From assembly GCA_023621975.1 (NCBI GenBank), contig JAMOAC010000034.1, positions 1 to 18,671 on the forward strand: 18,671 bases of DNA, written 5' to 3'. The notes below the pieces were generated by a model. The model saw only the letters and a list, made by a program, of their open reading frames with translations. It was not told where the DNA came from and searched no databases. Both the position numbers and the translations under genes were made by a program. Positions 1-6,987 of the stretch are shown here, piece after piece (positions within the stretch are counted from its first letter, which is position 1; every line of letters starts with the position of its first letter). The DNA comes from Bacillota bacterium. Its GTDB lineage: Bacteria; Bacillota_A; Clostridia; Acetivibrionales; DUMB01.

Positions 1-125
1 ACCTGTGTAAGTTCGCCTTTTTTGCCAAGATATTTTACCCTTATGTTTTCCAAATCCTTGATCTGCTCTACTGAACTTAGTTCCTTTTCTGCCTGTTCCC
101 TGATTTTGTTCAGCTGTTCCTTCAT
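1..125 (-). CDS. pheS: Phenylalanyl-tRNA synthetase alpha subunit, N-terminal fragment
   Basis: Only the first 41 codons are in the window; the gene runs off the left edge. The translation starts MKEQLNKIREQAEKELSSVE and continues through IRVKYLGKKGELTQ. That is the N-terminal coiled-coil arm of bacterial PheS, which binds tRNA-Phe; the K-Y-L-G-K-K-G segment is very typical. PheS forms a heterotetramer with PheT and charges tRNA-Phe in the cytoplasm; pheT usually follows it but would be outside the window. The ATG at 123-125 has an AGGAG ribosome binding site about 8 bases upstream. The T-box leader upstream, with a UUC specifier, independently supports the call. Confidence 0.93.
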   Translation of the reverse strand, partial: MKEQLNKIREQAEKELSSVEQIKDLENIRVKYLGKKGELTQ

Positions 126-189
126 TTTTTCCCGTCTCCTTTCATATTGTAATTATCACTGCAATTAGCACCGGCCTGTTCAGAAAATG

Positions 190-513
190 TCTTCCCCTGG
201 CCTTATAATAAATAAAACCTTCATCCCTCACAGGGACGAAGGCTTAAACTTCGCGGTACCACCCAGTTTCCCGCAGCATGCTGCGGGCTCTCATCCAGCA
301 ACTGACCTGTATGGCTCATTGCCTCTTACTGTAACGGGTTTGCTCCGGCATCTCCTACTACGCACGACATGCATTGCCTGCGATTCAGGATGCAGCTCCG
401 GAGTGAACTTCAACGGTTGGTGCCATAAAAACGCTTTCAGCCGCCGGCGTTTTCTCTCTGTAATGGACCTGCTCCGCCTACTTTACTCCTTCATAGCCTT
501 TAACTTGAACTTT
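190..513 (-). promoter_or_regulatory. T-box riboswitch leader of pheS, Phe (UUC) specifier
   Basis: Read on the minus strand, the leader contains the canonical T-box sequence UGGGUGGUACCGCG (252-265), which pairs with the free CCA end of uncharged tRNA. An intrinsic terminator at 211-242 follows it. Further upstream are an AGAGAG element (GA motif) near 454-459 and a GAAGUUCAC segment. In that segment UUC (405-407), followed by A-C, sits where the specifier codon is expected, giving Phe. Known T-box logic: uncharged tRNA-Phe stabilises the antiterminator and lets transcription reach pheS. The exact stem I fold was not computed. Confidence 0.93.
211..242 (-). terminator. Regulated intrinsic terminator of the pheS T-box
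   Basis: On the minus strand CCUUCGUCCCU pairs with AGGGAUGAAGG around a 3-base loop (218-242), followed by UUUUAUU (217-211). It lies directly downstream of the T-box sequence, so it is the conditional terminator that the antiterminator competes with. Confidence 0.88.
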
Positions 514-520
514 TGCGGCT

Positions 521-549
521 ATTATAACACAATTATGCAATAAAAACAA
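521..549 (-). promoter_or_regulatory. Sigma-A-type promoter of the pheS T-box transcript
   Basis: On the minus strand there is TTGTTT (544-549), a 17-bp spacer and TATAAT (521-526). Predicted initiation near 513 leaves room for the full T-box leader. Confidence 0.75.
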
Positions 550-693
550 TAAAAGTATCACATGTAATATAAAATTTCCTTTTACACCCCTATTTATTAA
601 TAAATTCTTTTATTTTACAGGCAAATATCGCCATTTCGCTCATATACTGATTTAGAGAATTAATTTGCGACATGCCTGTCCGGAGGTTTTATT

Positions 694-1518
694 ATGTTTT
701 ACGAGCAATTAAACACGAATGTGCAGGAATCAAGGAAAATTGTATTGAATATCGCCAGCGGCACTGAAACGGTGGTAGGAGACGGAATAATGCTCCACGG
801 CATAACCCAGTATGAGGGCATCAATGTTGTACCGCCCCGATGGAAAGGGAGCGGAATTGACCATACCCACCAGTTTTTGGTCGCAAGGGGTATCCTGATA
901 TTGGAAAATGACAAGTCGTGGGGCGTAGCAAAGCATTTATATCAGGACAACGGAACAAGCATATTAATGGAATATGCCGACATGCCGGATAAGGATGAAA
1001 TAGGCGTACTTTTCGCAGGGCATTTTTACAATCCATATACCGGCCAGAATTACCTTGGCCAGTCAAGTCCTACCGCCAAAACAAATTTCCTGCAGCATAC
1101 GGAAAAAGCAGTAAACAATTTCAACACCAATAAAAAATATGCATGGCAGGAACTGGGAAGAGCCCTGCACTATCTTTCAGACATGAACCAGCCACACCAT
1201 GCATCAAATAAGGTGGCAGTGCTTACCAACCATGCAGATTTTGAGGCCTGGGTTGATAAGCGCAGAATGAAGTACGGAATAAAAAGCAGTTCCAAATATG
1301 ATGATTACCTCGAAGACCCCTTTGAAACATACTGCAGCAAAATTGCAGATGACTCCGCCAAAAACGCTTATGACTATAAAGACGCGGCTTCTTCAACTTT
1401 TCCTTTGTTCAAATACTTTAAATATGATTATGCTGCAAGAAATACACTGCCATATGCACAAGAGGTAATTGCCGCCTTCCTGTACAGATTCCTGAAAACA
1501 GTGTTAGACCAGGTATGA
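694..1518 (+). CDS. Zinc-dependent phospholipase C domain protein (alpha-toxin N-domain-like)
   Basis: This 274-residue protein matches the zinc phospholipase C / S1-P1 nuclease fold. Metal ligands can be placed by spacing: W50 and H59 in W-K-G-S-G-I-D-H-T-H; D96 and H110 (14 apart, as D55/H69 in B. cereus PLC); H159, D163 and H169 in LHYLSDMNQPHH; H180 and E184 in NHADFE. The segment after W50 resembles the mature N-terminus of C. perfringens alpha-toxin, including I-L-E-N-D. It ends at the catalytic domain with no C2/PLAT membrane-binding domain. The ATG has a GGAGG site 8 bases upstream. Oddly, residues 1-49 show no hydrophobic signal peptide, so secretion is uncertain. It may act on phospholipids or other phosphoesters; no partner genes are adjacent. 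Confidence 0.85.
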   Translation: MFYEQLNTNVQESRKIVLNIASGTETVVGDGIMLHGITQYEGINVVPPRWKGSGIDHTHQFLVARGILILENDKSWGVAKHLYQDNGTSILMEYADMPDKDEIGVLFAGHFYNPYTGQNYLGQSSPTAKTNFLQHTEKAVNNFNTNKKYAWQELGRALHYLSDMNQPHHASNKVAVLTNHADFEAWVDKRRMKYGIKSSSKYDDYLEDPFETYCSKIADDSAKNAYDYKDAASSTFPLFKYFKYDYAARNTLPYAQEVIAAFLYRFLKTVLDQV

Positions 1519-1647
1519 CAGGTGTGTGTTGGGTATGGCGGATAAATGTGCAGATGCAGCTGACAAGCGTATGTGACAGAGGATGTTACAGGGGATGGCA
1601 GACTGTGCGAAAACTCAGATGGGCCAGTTTGCCAGCCCCACTTTTAA

Positions 1648-1983
1648 TCAAATATCGTCCCCTGTCACATTGACCTTAATTCCTAATGCTGCGCAATTTC
1701 TTACAATGGCTTTCCATTCTTCCAGCATTTGCTCCAAATAGGTTAAACCGGTTTGCGTAATGCTGTAATATTTCCTTGGAGGGCCGTTTAAAGATTTCTT
1801 TTTTGTAATTTGAGTATAGCCTGAGGCGTTTAATCTGCGGAGAATTGTATATATAGAACCCTCATAAACATCAGGGAAAAAATGTCTTATGGATTTCATA
1901 AGCTCATAGCCGTAAAGCTCTTGATTCTTTAACTTATAAAGAATGCACATTTCCAATACGCCTTTTTTCATCTGGGTATCCAA
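1648..1983 (-). CDS. PadR-family transcriptional regulator
   Basis: This 111-residue protein is a single PadR winged-helix domain. The start region K-K-G-V-L-E-M-C-I-L, the E-L-Y-G-Y-E-L core and the Y-E-G-S-I-Y-T-I-L-R-R-L recognition helix are all typical, followed by the wing (P-P-R-K-Y-Y) and a C-terminal dimerisation helix. The chosen start is TTG at 1981-1983 because AGGAGG lies 7 bases upstream; the ATG at 1971 has no comparable site. It lies 11 bases after the stop of the HAAS/RDD gene, whose stop codon overlaps its ribosome binding site, so the two are co-transcribed and probably coupled. PadR plus DUF1700 membrane protein is a recurrent Firmicute pair. It probably represses its own operon through the palindrome at 2843-2856 (inference). 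Confidence 0.93.
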   Translation of the reverse strand: MDTQMKKGVLEMCILYKLKNQELYGYELMKSIRHFFPDVYEGSIYTILRRLNASGYTQITKKKSLNGPPRKYYSITQTGLTYLEQMLEEWKAIVRNCAALGIKVNVTGDDI

Positions 1984-1994
1984 GATAATGCCTC

Positions 1995-2810
1995 CTATAC
2001 TTCCACTATTATGGTATCTGCCAACATGTCATGAAGTGCTTTATGTTCCTTCGTAAACAAAATTGTAAATATTGAGATGACAGGAATTATCGGGATGGAA
2101 TTCATGAGAATTTTCCCTAAAAATTCCCGGTAAAAGATGGTTCCTCCTGTTGCCGGATTTTCATTTGATTTCAGGATCTTTATACTCATTAGTTTTTTGC
2201 CGATAGTCTGCCCTTTAAGCAGCAATGAACATACCAGTGAATAAAGAAGGTAAAACGCAAGTCCCAGGATTGCAAGGATGTATCTTGGCAGTCTTGATTT
2301 ATCACCAGATGCTGGATTATTTTCACTAATCATTTCCATCCTGCCGCTTTCTGTCACCACATATGTTTTTATTACTCCGGAAACTGATTTTTCCGTAAAA
2401 TCCGTATATTCAGGATAACTAAGGTATATTGAAGCTCCGGGTAAAGGACTCGGATAAGATAAAAACATTATATACGGAAGTATAAAACTTTTTGCCATGA
2501 TAAATGCAATTACCAATACAGGCAATACCGAAATAATCGCATCAATAACGTAGGCACATAAGCGGCGTCCGGGATTACTTATATGTTTATTCCGTTGAAT
2601 TTTTCCCCTGCTGGTATGTTCTTCCAATAATGATTTTGCCAAAAATGCAGGGGAACCAAGCTCTTCAGATATTTCATCATCGCTTTTCCCTTCTTCTCTG
2701 CCGGATACAAAAAAGCTTTCGTAATCCGATAATATATCTTCCAATTCTTCAGGAGATATGCGGGATTCCAGATATTCTTTAAGCTCACGAAGAAATTCAT
2801 GCTGTTTCAT
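1995..2810 (-). CDS. HAAS/DUF1700 domain plus RDD-family membrane protein
   Basis: This 271-residue protein has two parts. Residues 1 to about 64 are a charged helical HAAS/DUF1700-type domain, with the typical E-L-K-E-Y-L start, an SDYESFF segment and an E-E-L-G-S-P-x-x-L-A-K-S-L-L end. From about residue 79 to the C-terminus is an RDD domain: R-R-L-x-A-Y-V-I-D-A in the first membrane helix, a second helix near 175-195, G-Q-T-I-G-K-K-L-M-S-I-K-I, and a last helix near 235-252. An extracytoplasmic loop of about 45 residues lies between helices 1 and 2. GGAGG precedes the ATG by 7 bases. It is first in an operon with the PadR gene. RDD proteins are variously proposed as transporters or membrane adaptors; its substrate is unknown. 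Confidence 0.85.
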   Translation of the reverse strand: MKQHEFLRELKEYLESRISPEELEDILSDYESFFVSGREEGKSDDEISEELGSPAFLAKSLLEEHTSRGKIQRNKHISNPGRRLCAYVIDAIISVLPVLVIAFIMAKSFILPYIMFLSYPSPLPGASIYLSYPEYTDFTEKSVSGVIKTYVVTESGRMEMISENNPASGDKSRLPRYILAILGLAFYLLYSLVCSLLLKGQTIGKKLMSIKILKSNENPATGGTIFYREFLGKILMNSIPIIPVISIFTILFTKEHKALHDMLADTIIVEV

Positions 2811-2830
2811 TCACTTTACCTCCAGTACTA

Positions 2831-2881
2831 ATTATTGAATAGTATACTTTAGTATATTTTACCACACTACTATTCAATAAT
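2831..2881. repeat. Perfect 14-bp inverted repeat flanking the padR-operon operator
   Basis: ATTATTGAATAGTA at 2831-2844 is the exact reverse complement of 2868-2881, with 23 bp between. The arms bracket the -10 box and the small palindrome. It may be an extended regulator site or a DNA loop. Confidence 0.8.
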
Positions 2882-2884
2882 CAA
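2843..2884 (-). promoter_or_regulatory. Promoter of the RDD-padR operon with PadR-like operator
   Basis: On the minus strand there is TTGATT (2879-2884), a 17-bp spacer and TAAAAT (2856-2861). Immediately downstream, over the expected start site, is the palindrome TATACT-TT-AGTATA (2843-2856), which resembles the ATACT/AGTAT half-sites bound by PadR proteins. Autorepression by the downstream PadR is inferred. Confidence 0.68.
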
Positions 2885-2906
2885 TAGCAGAATCCTGCCA
2901 CCTTGC

Positions 2907-2935
2907 TTGCACTTGAAACCTTTCAGGGCTATAAT
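2907..2935 (+). promoter_or_regulatory. Sigma-A-type promoter of the TPR protein gene
   Basis: TTGCAC (2907-2912), a 17-bp spacer and TATAAT (2930-2935) lie about 45 bases upstream of the start codon, divergent from the padR-operon promoter. Confidence 0.75.
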
Positions 2936-2979
2936 AAAGGCATAGTTTCAATAAGATTCTCATTTCCGGAGGTTGAGCC

Positions 2980-3816
2980 ATGAATGATAGAAGCATGAAT
3001 TACATAATGAAAATTATTCTCCCAATCATATTAATAATAGCCGTTTTTATTGTTAACAAATATGCAGGGCTTGTTTGCTTGCTGGCATACTTATTATTCG
3101 CATGCTACTTATCCCGGAGCACCCTTTACAAATTAATTGCCAACATAAAATACGCCAGGGGAGATATGGACAAAACGCTGCATTGGTACAGAAAAGCCTA
3201 TGAATCCGATAAAGCAAAAGCCGGAACCGCCATTACATATGCATACCTTCTGCTTAAAGGAGGAAATATTGAAGAATCCGAAAAAGTATTCAATAGAATT
3301 TTTGAATTGAAACTTGGACAAGATGAGGAAATGCTGGCAAAATCCAATTATGCCCTCCTTCTGTGGAAAAAAGGAGATTTGGACGGAGCTGTAGACACGC
3401 TTGAAAAAGTTATTGAAAAGTATAAAACCACAACGATTTACGGAAGCCTTGGTTACTTGCTTATTCTTAAAGGCGACCTGGACAGGGCTCTTAAATTCAA
3501 CCTTGAGGCATATGAATACAATAATACAAATCCAGTTATTCTTGACAATCTGGGCCAGACATATTATTTAAGGGGTGAGCAGGACAAAGCCGTTGAAATA
3601 TACGAAAAACTAATGTCACACAATCCGACGTTTCCTTCAGCTTATTATAATTACGGCCTTGTATTGTTAAAAAGCGCAGATTACGAAAAAGCCCTTGAGA
3701 ACATGGAAAAAGCACTCAAATTCAATTTCTCACCCCTAAGTACAATCAGTAAAAGCGAAATAGAAGCAAAAATAGAAGAAATTAAAAAAGAAATGGAAAA
3801 AAGCAGGCAAGCATAA
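2980..3816 (+). CDS. Membrane-anchored tetratricopeptide repeat protein
   Basis: This 278-residue protein begins with two hydrophobic helices (about residues 9-25 and 28-46). Several TPR units fill the rest. Recognisable repeats begin near K-Y-A-R-G-D-M-D-K-T-L-H-W-Y, Y-L-L-L-K-G-G-N-I-E-E-S, L-W-K-K-G-D-L-D-G-A, L-I-L-K-G-D-L-D-R-A-L and Y-Y-L-R-G-E-Q-D-K-A-V-E-I-Y. A lysine/glutamate-rich helix forms the C-terminus. TPRs bind protein partners, here probably on the cytoplasmic face. GGAGG precedes the ATG by 7 bases. It is convergent with the rhomboid gene, which also carries TPRs, but a functional link is not shown. The family is broad and the partner unknown. Confidence 0.85.
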   Translation: MNDRSMNYIMKIILPIILIIAVFIVNKYAGLVCLLAYLLFACYLSRSTLYKLIANIKYARGDMDKTLHWYRKAYESDKAKAGTAITYAYLLLKGGNIEESEKVFNRIFELKLGQDEEMLAKSNYALLLWKKGDLDGAVDTLEKVIEKYKTTTIYGSLGYLLILKGDLDRALKFNLEAYEYNNTNPVILDNLGQTYYLRGEQDKAVEIYEKLMSHNPTFPSAYYNYGLVLLKSADYEKALENMEKALKFNFSPLSTISKSEIEAKIEEIKKEMEKSRQA

Positions 3817-3858
3817 AAAAGCAAGCAGGCATAAACTATCGCTATAGGTTATGCCTGC
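3815..3858 (-). terminator. Shared terminator between the TPR and rhomboid genes
   Basis: GCAGGCATAA (3825-3834) pairs exactly with TTATGCCTGC (3849-3858), extended by ACTAT/ATAG. On the minus strand a short TTGC is followed by six T (3820-3815), so it best serves the rhomboid gene. It also lies just after the TPR stop codon and may work both ways. Confidence 0.75.
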
Positions 3859-3861
3859 AAT

Positions 3862-5031
3862 TTAATATATATTCTTCAGTTCTTCCAGAAGCTTTGCAGC
3901 ATGTTCATTATAAGGATTCAGCTGCACTGCTTCATTTAGTTCTTTTTTTGCTCGTTGAACATCATTTGTATTCAGATAACTCAGCCCAAGCAGATAATGT
4001 CCTCTTGCTGCATCAAGTTCAACAAGCGTTTGTGCATACCCAATTGCTTCTTCATACTTGCCCTGGTTTATAAGGGATGAGGCAAGAACATCAAGAGCCG
4101 CGGTCCTGATATTTTGACTTATCCTGCCCATTTCGAGCACTTCTTTTGAAATTTGTTCCGCTTTTGAATAATCCCTTTTATTGAAACTGTCTATTGCCTC
4201 GTTGACCGATTTAGATGGAAGTATCTCTTCTTCATAATATTTTTTTAGCTCTATGTTCCGTTCACTGTTAAAACCAATATACAAACCGGAAAATGCCATT
4301 GCAATTACAAGCAACCAAGCTGTCAACCTTGCATTAACGGATTTTCTCTCACCTGCCAGGCCTACGGCCGTTGCTACCGCAAAACCTCCGACAAGCCCTC
4401 CGATATGAGCAAAATTATCAATCTGTTTATTCATAAAACCGTAAATCAAATTGTACACAATGGTAATTGTTATTCCTGTACCAAAGGAAGACTTAAATAT
4501 CCTTTTGTCTTTTTTTATCAGGTAGACAAGTGCTCCCAGAAGCCCGAAAATGGCTCCCGAAGCCCCTACAGACATGTGGGTGGAAAAGGCAAAGCTCGCT
4601 ATATTACCCATTATGCCGGCAATAAAATATATTACAACAAATTTTGCCTTCCCGAATAAATCCTCCACAACAGGCCCTACTGCATACAAGGAATAGGAAT
4701 TGAAAAACAGATGAATAATATCCCCATGAAGAAACAACGGCGTTATAAGTCTCCAATATTCACCGCTCATTATGAGAGGATTGAATTTTGCTCCGAAAAA
4801 CAGATTGCCGTCCGTACCGTATTGCTTGCTGTAGTATTCTGTAAAAAGCCACATTAAAACATTCACGGCAATAATTACATATGAAAGGCGAATCCTGCGC
4901 CTTGGTCTGAAAATCTTTATTTCCCTGCCATAGTCCCTGTAAAAATCATTGCCTTTATCATCATGGTATTCATTATCATTGTCGAAGTCTTTTTCGTGGA
5001 AATTATCACGATAATAATTGTTTGTATCCAT
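3862..5031 (-). CDS. Rhomboid-family intramembrane serine protease with C-terminal TPRs
   Basis: This 389-residue protein has a hydrophilic N-terminus rich in D, N and Y (1-40), a basic R-P-R-R-R segment, then a rhomboid domain of about 50-252. Motifs visible: H107-L-F-F-N111, the catalytic serine S158 in G-A-S-G-A-I-F-G, and the catalytic histidine H209 in N-F-A-H-I-G-G. A seventh helix near 238-253 is followed by TPR-like repeats (about 285-385). This architecture resembles B. subtilis GluP/YqgP, which cleaves membrane proteins within the bilayer. The start codon has no clear ribosome binding site (only GCGGGACG 9 or more bases upstream), but the next in-frame Met falls inside the first membrane helix. 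Its substrate is unknown. Confidence 0.92.
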   Translation of the reverse strand: MDTNNYYRDNFHEKDFDNDNEYHDDKGNDFYRDYGREIKIFRPRRRIRLSYVIIAVNVLMWLFTEYYSKQYGTDGNLFFGAKFNPLIMSGEYWRLITPLFLHGDIIHLFFNSYSLYAVGPVVEDLFGKAKFVVIYFIAGIMGNIASFAFSTHMSVGASGAIFGLLGALVYLIKKDKRIFKSSFGTGITITIVYNLIYGFMNKQIDNFAHIGGLVGGFAVATAVGLAGERKSVNARLTAWLLVIAMAFSGLYIGFNSERNIELKKYYEEEILPSKSVNEAIDSFNKRDYSKAEQISKEVLEMGRISQNIRTAALDVLASSLINQGKYEEAIGYAQTLVELDAARGHYLLGLSYLNTNDVQRAKKELNEAVQLNPYNEHAAKLLEELKNIY

Positions 5032-5211
5032 ATATCACATCGTCCCGCTTTCACTCATTCTCCCCTGCCGCGGCTTTGCGGATGCTAACACCGGAAGTCG
5101 GAGCACGGCGCCGAACACACAAACCAGGCATGAAATATAATGATTTTGCATACCCGCCTGTTTGCACAACAAACATAAAAAATAATATCAATATGGCGGT
5201 TATTAAAATAT

Positions 5212-5239
5212 ATTATATGAAAAGCAACATTTATGCAAA
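5212..5239 (-). promoter_or_regulatory. Candidate promoter for the rhomboid gene
   Basis: On the minus strand TTGCAT (5234-5239), a 16-bp spacer and TATAAT (5212-5217) follow the end of the pseudouridine synthase gene. It implies an untranslated leader of about 170 bases. Confidence 0.5.
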
Positions 5240-5253
5240 CTCGGGCAAATTGT

Positions 5254-5949
5254 TCAACCGGGTATAAACAAATTCCATGGATATATATTGGGTGGATTTG
5301 ATGTAAAAGTCATCTCTTCCCGCAAAGTCGGATGTTTGCAACTGACTTCTGCAGCCCACAACGCAATTTGGTCAGCATCTCTGCCATTTCCCTTTCCATA
5401 TTTCCTGTCGCCGTACAACGGATGCCCGTTATGTGAAAACTGGACCCTGATCTGGTGTGGCCTGCCGGTAAGAAGATTTACCTTTACAAGGCTCAAGCCG
5501 GACCTTTCTCCTGCAACTTCATATTCCAGCACTGCCTTCAGGCCTCTTTCATCGCTGCTGTCCACAACTTTCACGGTGTTGGTGGAGTTGTCCTTCAAAA
5601 GGTAGTTTTCAAGGCGTCCATGGGCTCTTTCAAAAGTACCGTGCACTACTGCCAGGTACTTCTTTCCAAATTCTCGCCGTCTTATTTGCTCTGACAGTCT
5701 GGAAGCTGCCTTTGAAGTTTTCGCAAAAACCATTACACCGCCCACAGGCCTGTCAAGCCTGTGGACAAGTCCCAGGTAAACGTTTCCCGGCTTATTATAC
5801 CTCCTTTTTATATCTTCCTTCAGCAAGCTCAGCATATCCGCGTCTCCTGTATTGTCTGACTGGGACAGCACATTCGGGGGCTTTTCCACTACCAACAGGT
5901 GATTGTCCTCATATATGATTTTTATTTCGATATTCCTTTCCCTGTTCAT
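5254..5949 (-). CDS. RluA-family RNA pseudouridine synthase
   Basis: This protein (231 residues) converts specific uridines in rRNA or tRNA to pseudouridine. The family signature G-L-V-H-R-L-D-R-P-V-G-G (60-71) includes the catalytic aspartate D66. The opening I-I-Y-E-D-N-H-L-L-V-V-E-K-P and the later L-L-T-G-R-P-H-Q-I-R-V-Q-F are also typical. There is no N-terminal S4 domain, so it belongs with short RluA-type enzymes. The ATG at 5947-5949 is preferred to one 30 bases upstream because GGGAGG lies 5 bases before it, and it overlaps the TGA of the upstream methyltransferase as ATGA, a sign of translational coupling. Which uridine it modifies cannot be told. Confidence 0.92.
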   Translation of the reverse strand: MNRERNIEIKIIYEDNHLLVVEKPPNVLSQSDNTGDADMLSLLKEDIKRRYNKPGNVYLGLVHRLDRPVGGVMVFAKTSKAASRLSEQIRRREFGKKYLAVVHGTFERAHGRLENYLLKDNSTNTVKVVDSSDERGLKAVLEYEVAGERSGLSLVKVNLLTGRPHQIRVQFSHNGHPLYGDRKYGKGNGRDADQIALWAAEVSCKHPTLREEMTFTSNPPNIYPWNLFIPG

Positions 5950-6812
5950 TGTGCCTCCCAACGCCCTACGGCACCGCATGGCAAAATAATCCCTGTCGCA
6001 GTAGCCGGCAGCCCGATTTCATCGGCAAAAACCCGGCCACCGAATTTTTTTCTCAGCGTAAGCATCAGAATATTCTTTATTACAGTAGGTGAAAGCCCTG
6101 TTGTATAAGAATTTATAATGAAAAACAGGGGTTCATCCACAAGTATGTCCATGCAGAACTCAACAAGCCCAAACAGCTCATCTTCCAGTTTCCAAACTTC
6201 TCCGCGTGGCCCTCTCCCATACGACGGGGGATCCATTATAATGGCATTATAACGCCTGTTGCGCCTTTTTTCCCGCTGTACAAACTTGATAACATCATCG
6301 GTAATAAACCTGACGTGCCTGTCCTGCAAGCCTGAAAGGGCGATGTTTTCCTTTGCACGCATCACCATGCCTTTTGCCGCATCAACGTGGCACACATCTG
6401 CCCCTGCATACGCCGCCGCAACGGTTGCCCCTCCTGTATAGGCGAACAGGTTCAGCACATTTACATTGCCACCATAAGCCTTTATCTTGTCAATTATCCA
6501 GTTCCAGTTGACGGCCTGTTCCGGAAACAATCCGGTATGCTTGAAACCGGTAGGTTCAACATAAAAAGACAAATCTTTATATCTTATGGTCCACCTTTCA
6601 GGAAGATTACGTATATATTCCCAGCTTCCTCCGCCGCTTTTGCTCCTGTGATAGTGTGCATCCATATTGGTCCAGCGGCTGTCTTCACTGCAAACAGGCC
6701 ATATGGCTTGCGGATCCGGTCGCCTTAATATGTACTTTCCCCATCGTTCAAGCTTTTCGCCGCCACCTGCATCTATCAGCTCATAATCCTTCCAGTCATC
6801 AGCAATCAGCAT
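5946..6812 (-). CDS. Class I SAM-dependent methyltransferase, RlmI-like
   Basis: This 288-residue protein matches the Methyltrans_SAM group related to the rRNA cytosine methyltransferases RlmI/RlmK. Visible parts: a beta-rich N-terminal part up to about 100 with K-H-T-G-L-F-P-E-Q; motif I V-L-N-L-F-A-Y-T-G-G-A-T (119-130), which binds SAM; an acidic D144 in H-V-D-A-A-K-G; and motif IV D-P-P-S-Y-G-R-G (194-201). It has no PUA domain at the N-terminus, unlike RlmI. GGAGG lies 11 bases before the ATG, a long but usable spacing. It is translationally coupled to the RluA gene, suggesting joint RNA modification (inference). The target base is unknown; this subgroup lacks a characterised function. 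Confidence 0.87.
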   Translation of the reverse strand: MLIADDWKDYELIDAGGGEKLERWGKYILRRPDPQAIWPVCSEDSRWTNMDAHYHRSKSGGGSWEYIRNLPERWTIRYKDLSFYVEPTGFKHTGLFPEQAVNWNWIIDKIKAYGGNVNVLNLFAYTGGATVAAAYAGADVCHVDAAKGMVMRAKENIALSGLQDRHVRFITDDVIKFVQREKRRNRRYNAIIMDPPSYGRGPRGEVWKLEDELFGLVEFCMDILVDEPLFFIINSYTTGLSPTVIKNILMLTLRKKFGGRVFADEIGLPATATGIILPCGAVGRWEAQ

Positions 6813-6933
6813 TTACACATGTACCTCCGGAATTATTAAAATTGCAGTACATATTAAAAAAATCACAACATGCATTAATATTGCAGTATATATATTATTA
6901 ACATACGACATCCTTCTTATTTTTCCCTCAAAT

Positions 6934-6972
6934 AAAAAAAAGCTGTATTCATACTAATTGGTATGATACAGC
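6934..6972 (-). terminator. Intrinsic terminator after galE
   Basis: On the minus strand GCTGTATCATAC (6972-6961) pairs with GTATGAATACAGC (6954-6942) with one bulge, followed by a run of T from 6941 down. It starts 16 bases after the galE stop codon. The plus strand also ends in TTTTTT (6975-6981), so it may be bidirectional. Confidence 0.85.
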
Positions 6973-6987
6973 AGCTTTTTTCAAAAT

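Noticed and set aside
187..543. Plus-strand open frame of 118 codons
   Set aside because: It lies opposite the T-box leader; the conserved RNA blocks explain the sequence and there is no ribosome binding site.
1625..1645. Possible terminator after the phospholipase gene
   Set aside because: The CCAG repeats are direct, not inverted; only a 4-5 bp stem (TGGGC/GCCC) can form, so support is too weak.
5070..5100. GEMM (c-di-GMP) riboswitch before the rhomboid gene
   Set aside because: Only a GCAAAGCC-like segment matches; the paired upstream block GGCAAACC and the receptor helix are absent.
5022..5267. Plus-strand open frame of 81 codons in the gap before the rhomboid gene
   Set aside because: No ribosome binding site, no recognisable protein features, and overlap with the 5' end of the rhomboid gene and its probable promoter.
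6841..6888. Direct repeat ATTGCAGTA (6841-6849 and 6880-6888) upstream of the methyltransferase gene
   Set aside because: Nine bases in AT-rich DNA with no other structure; chance is likely.
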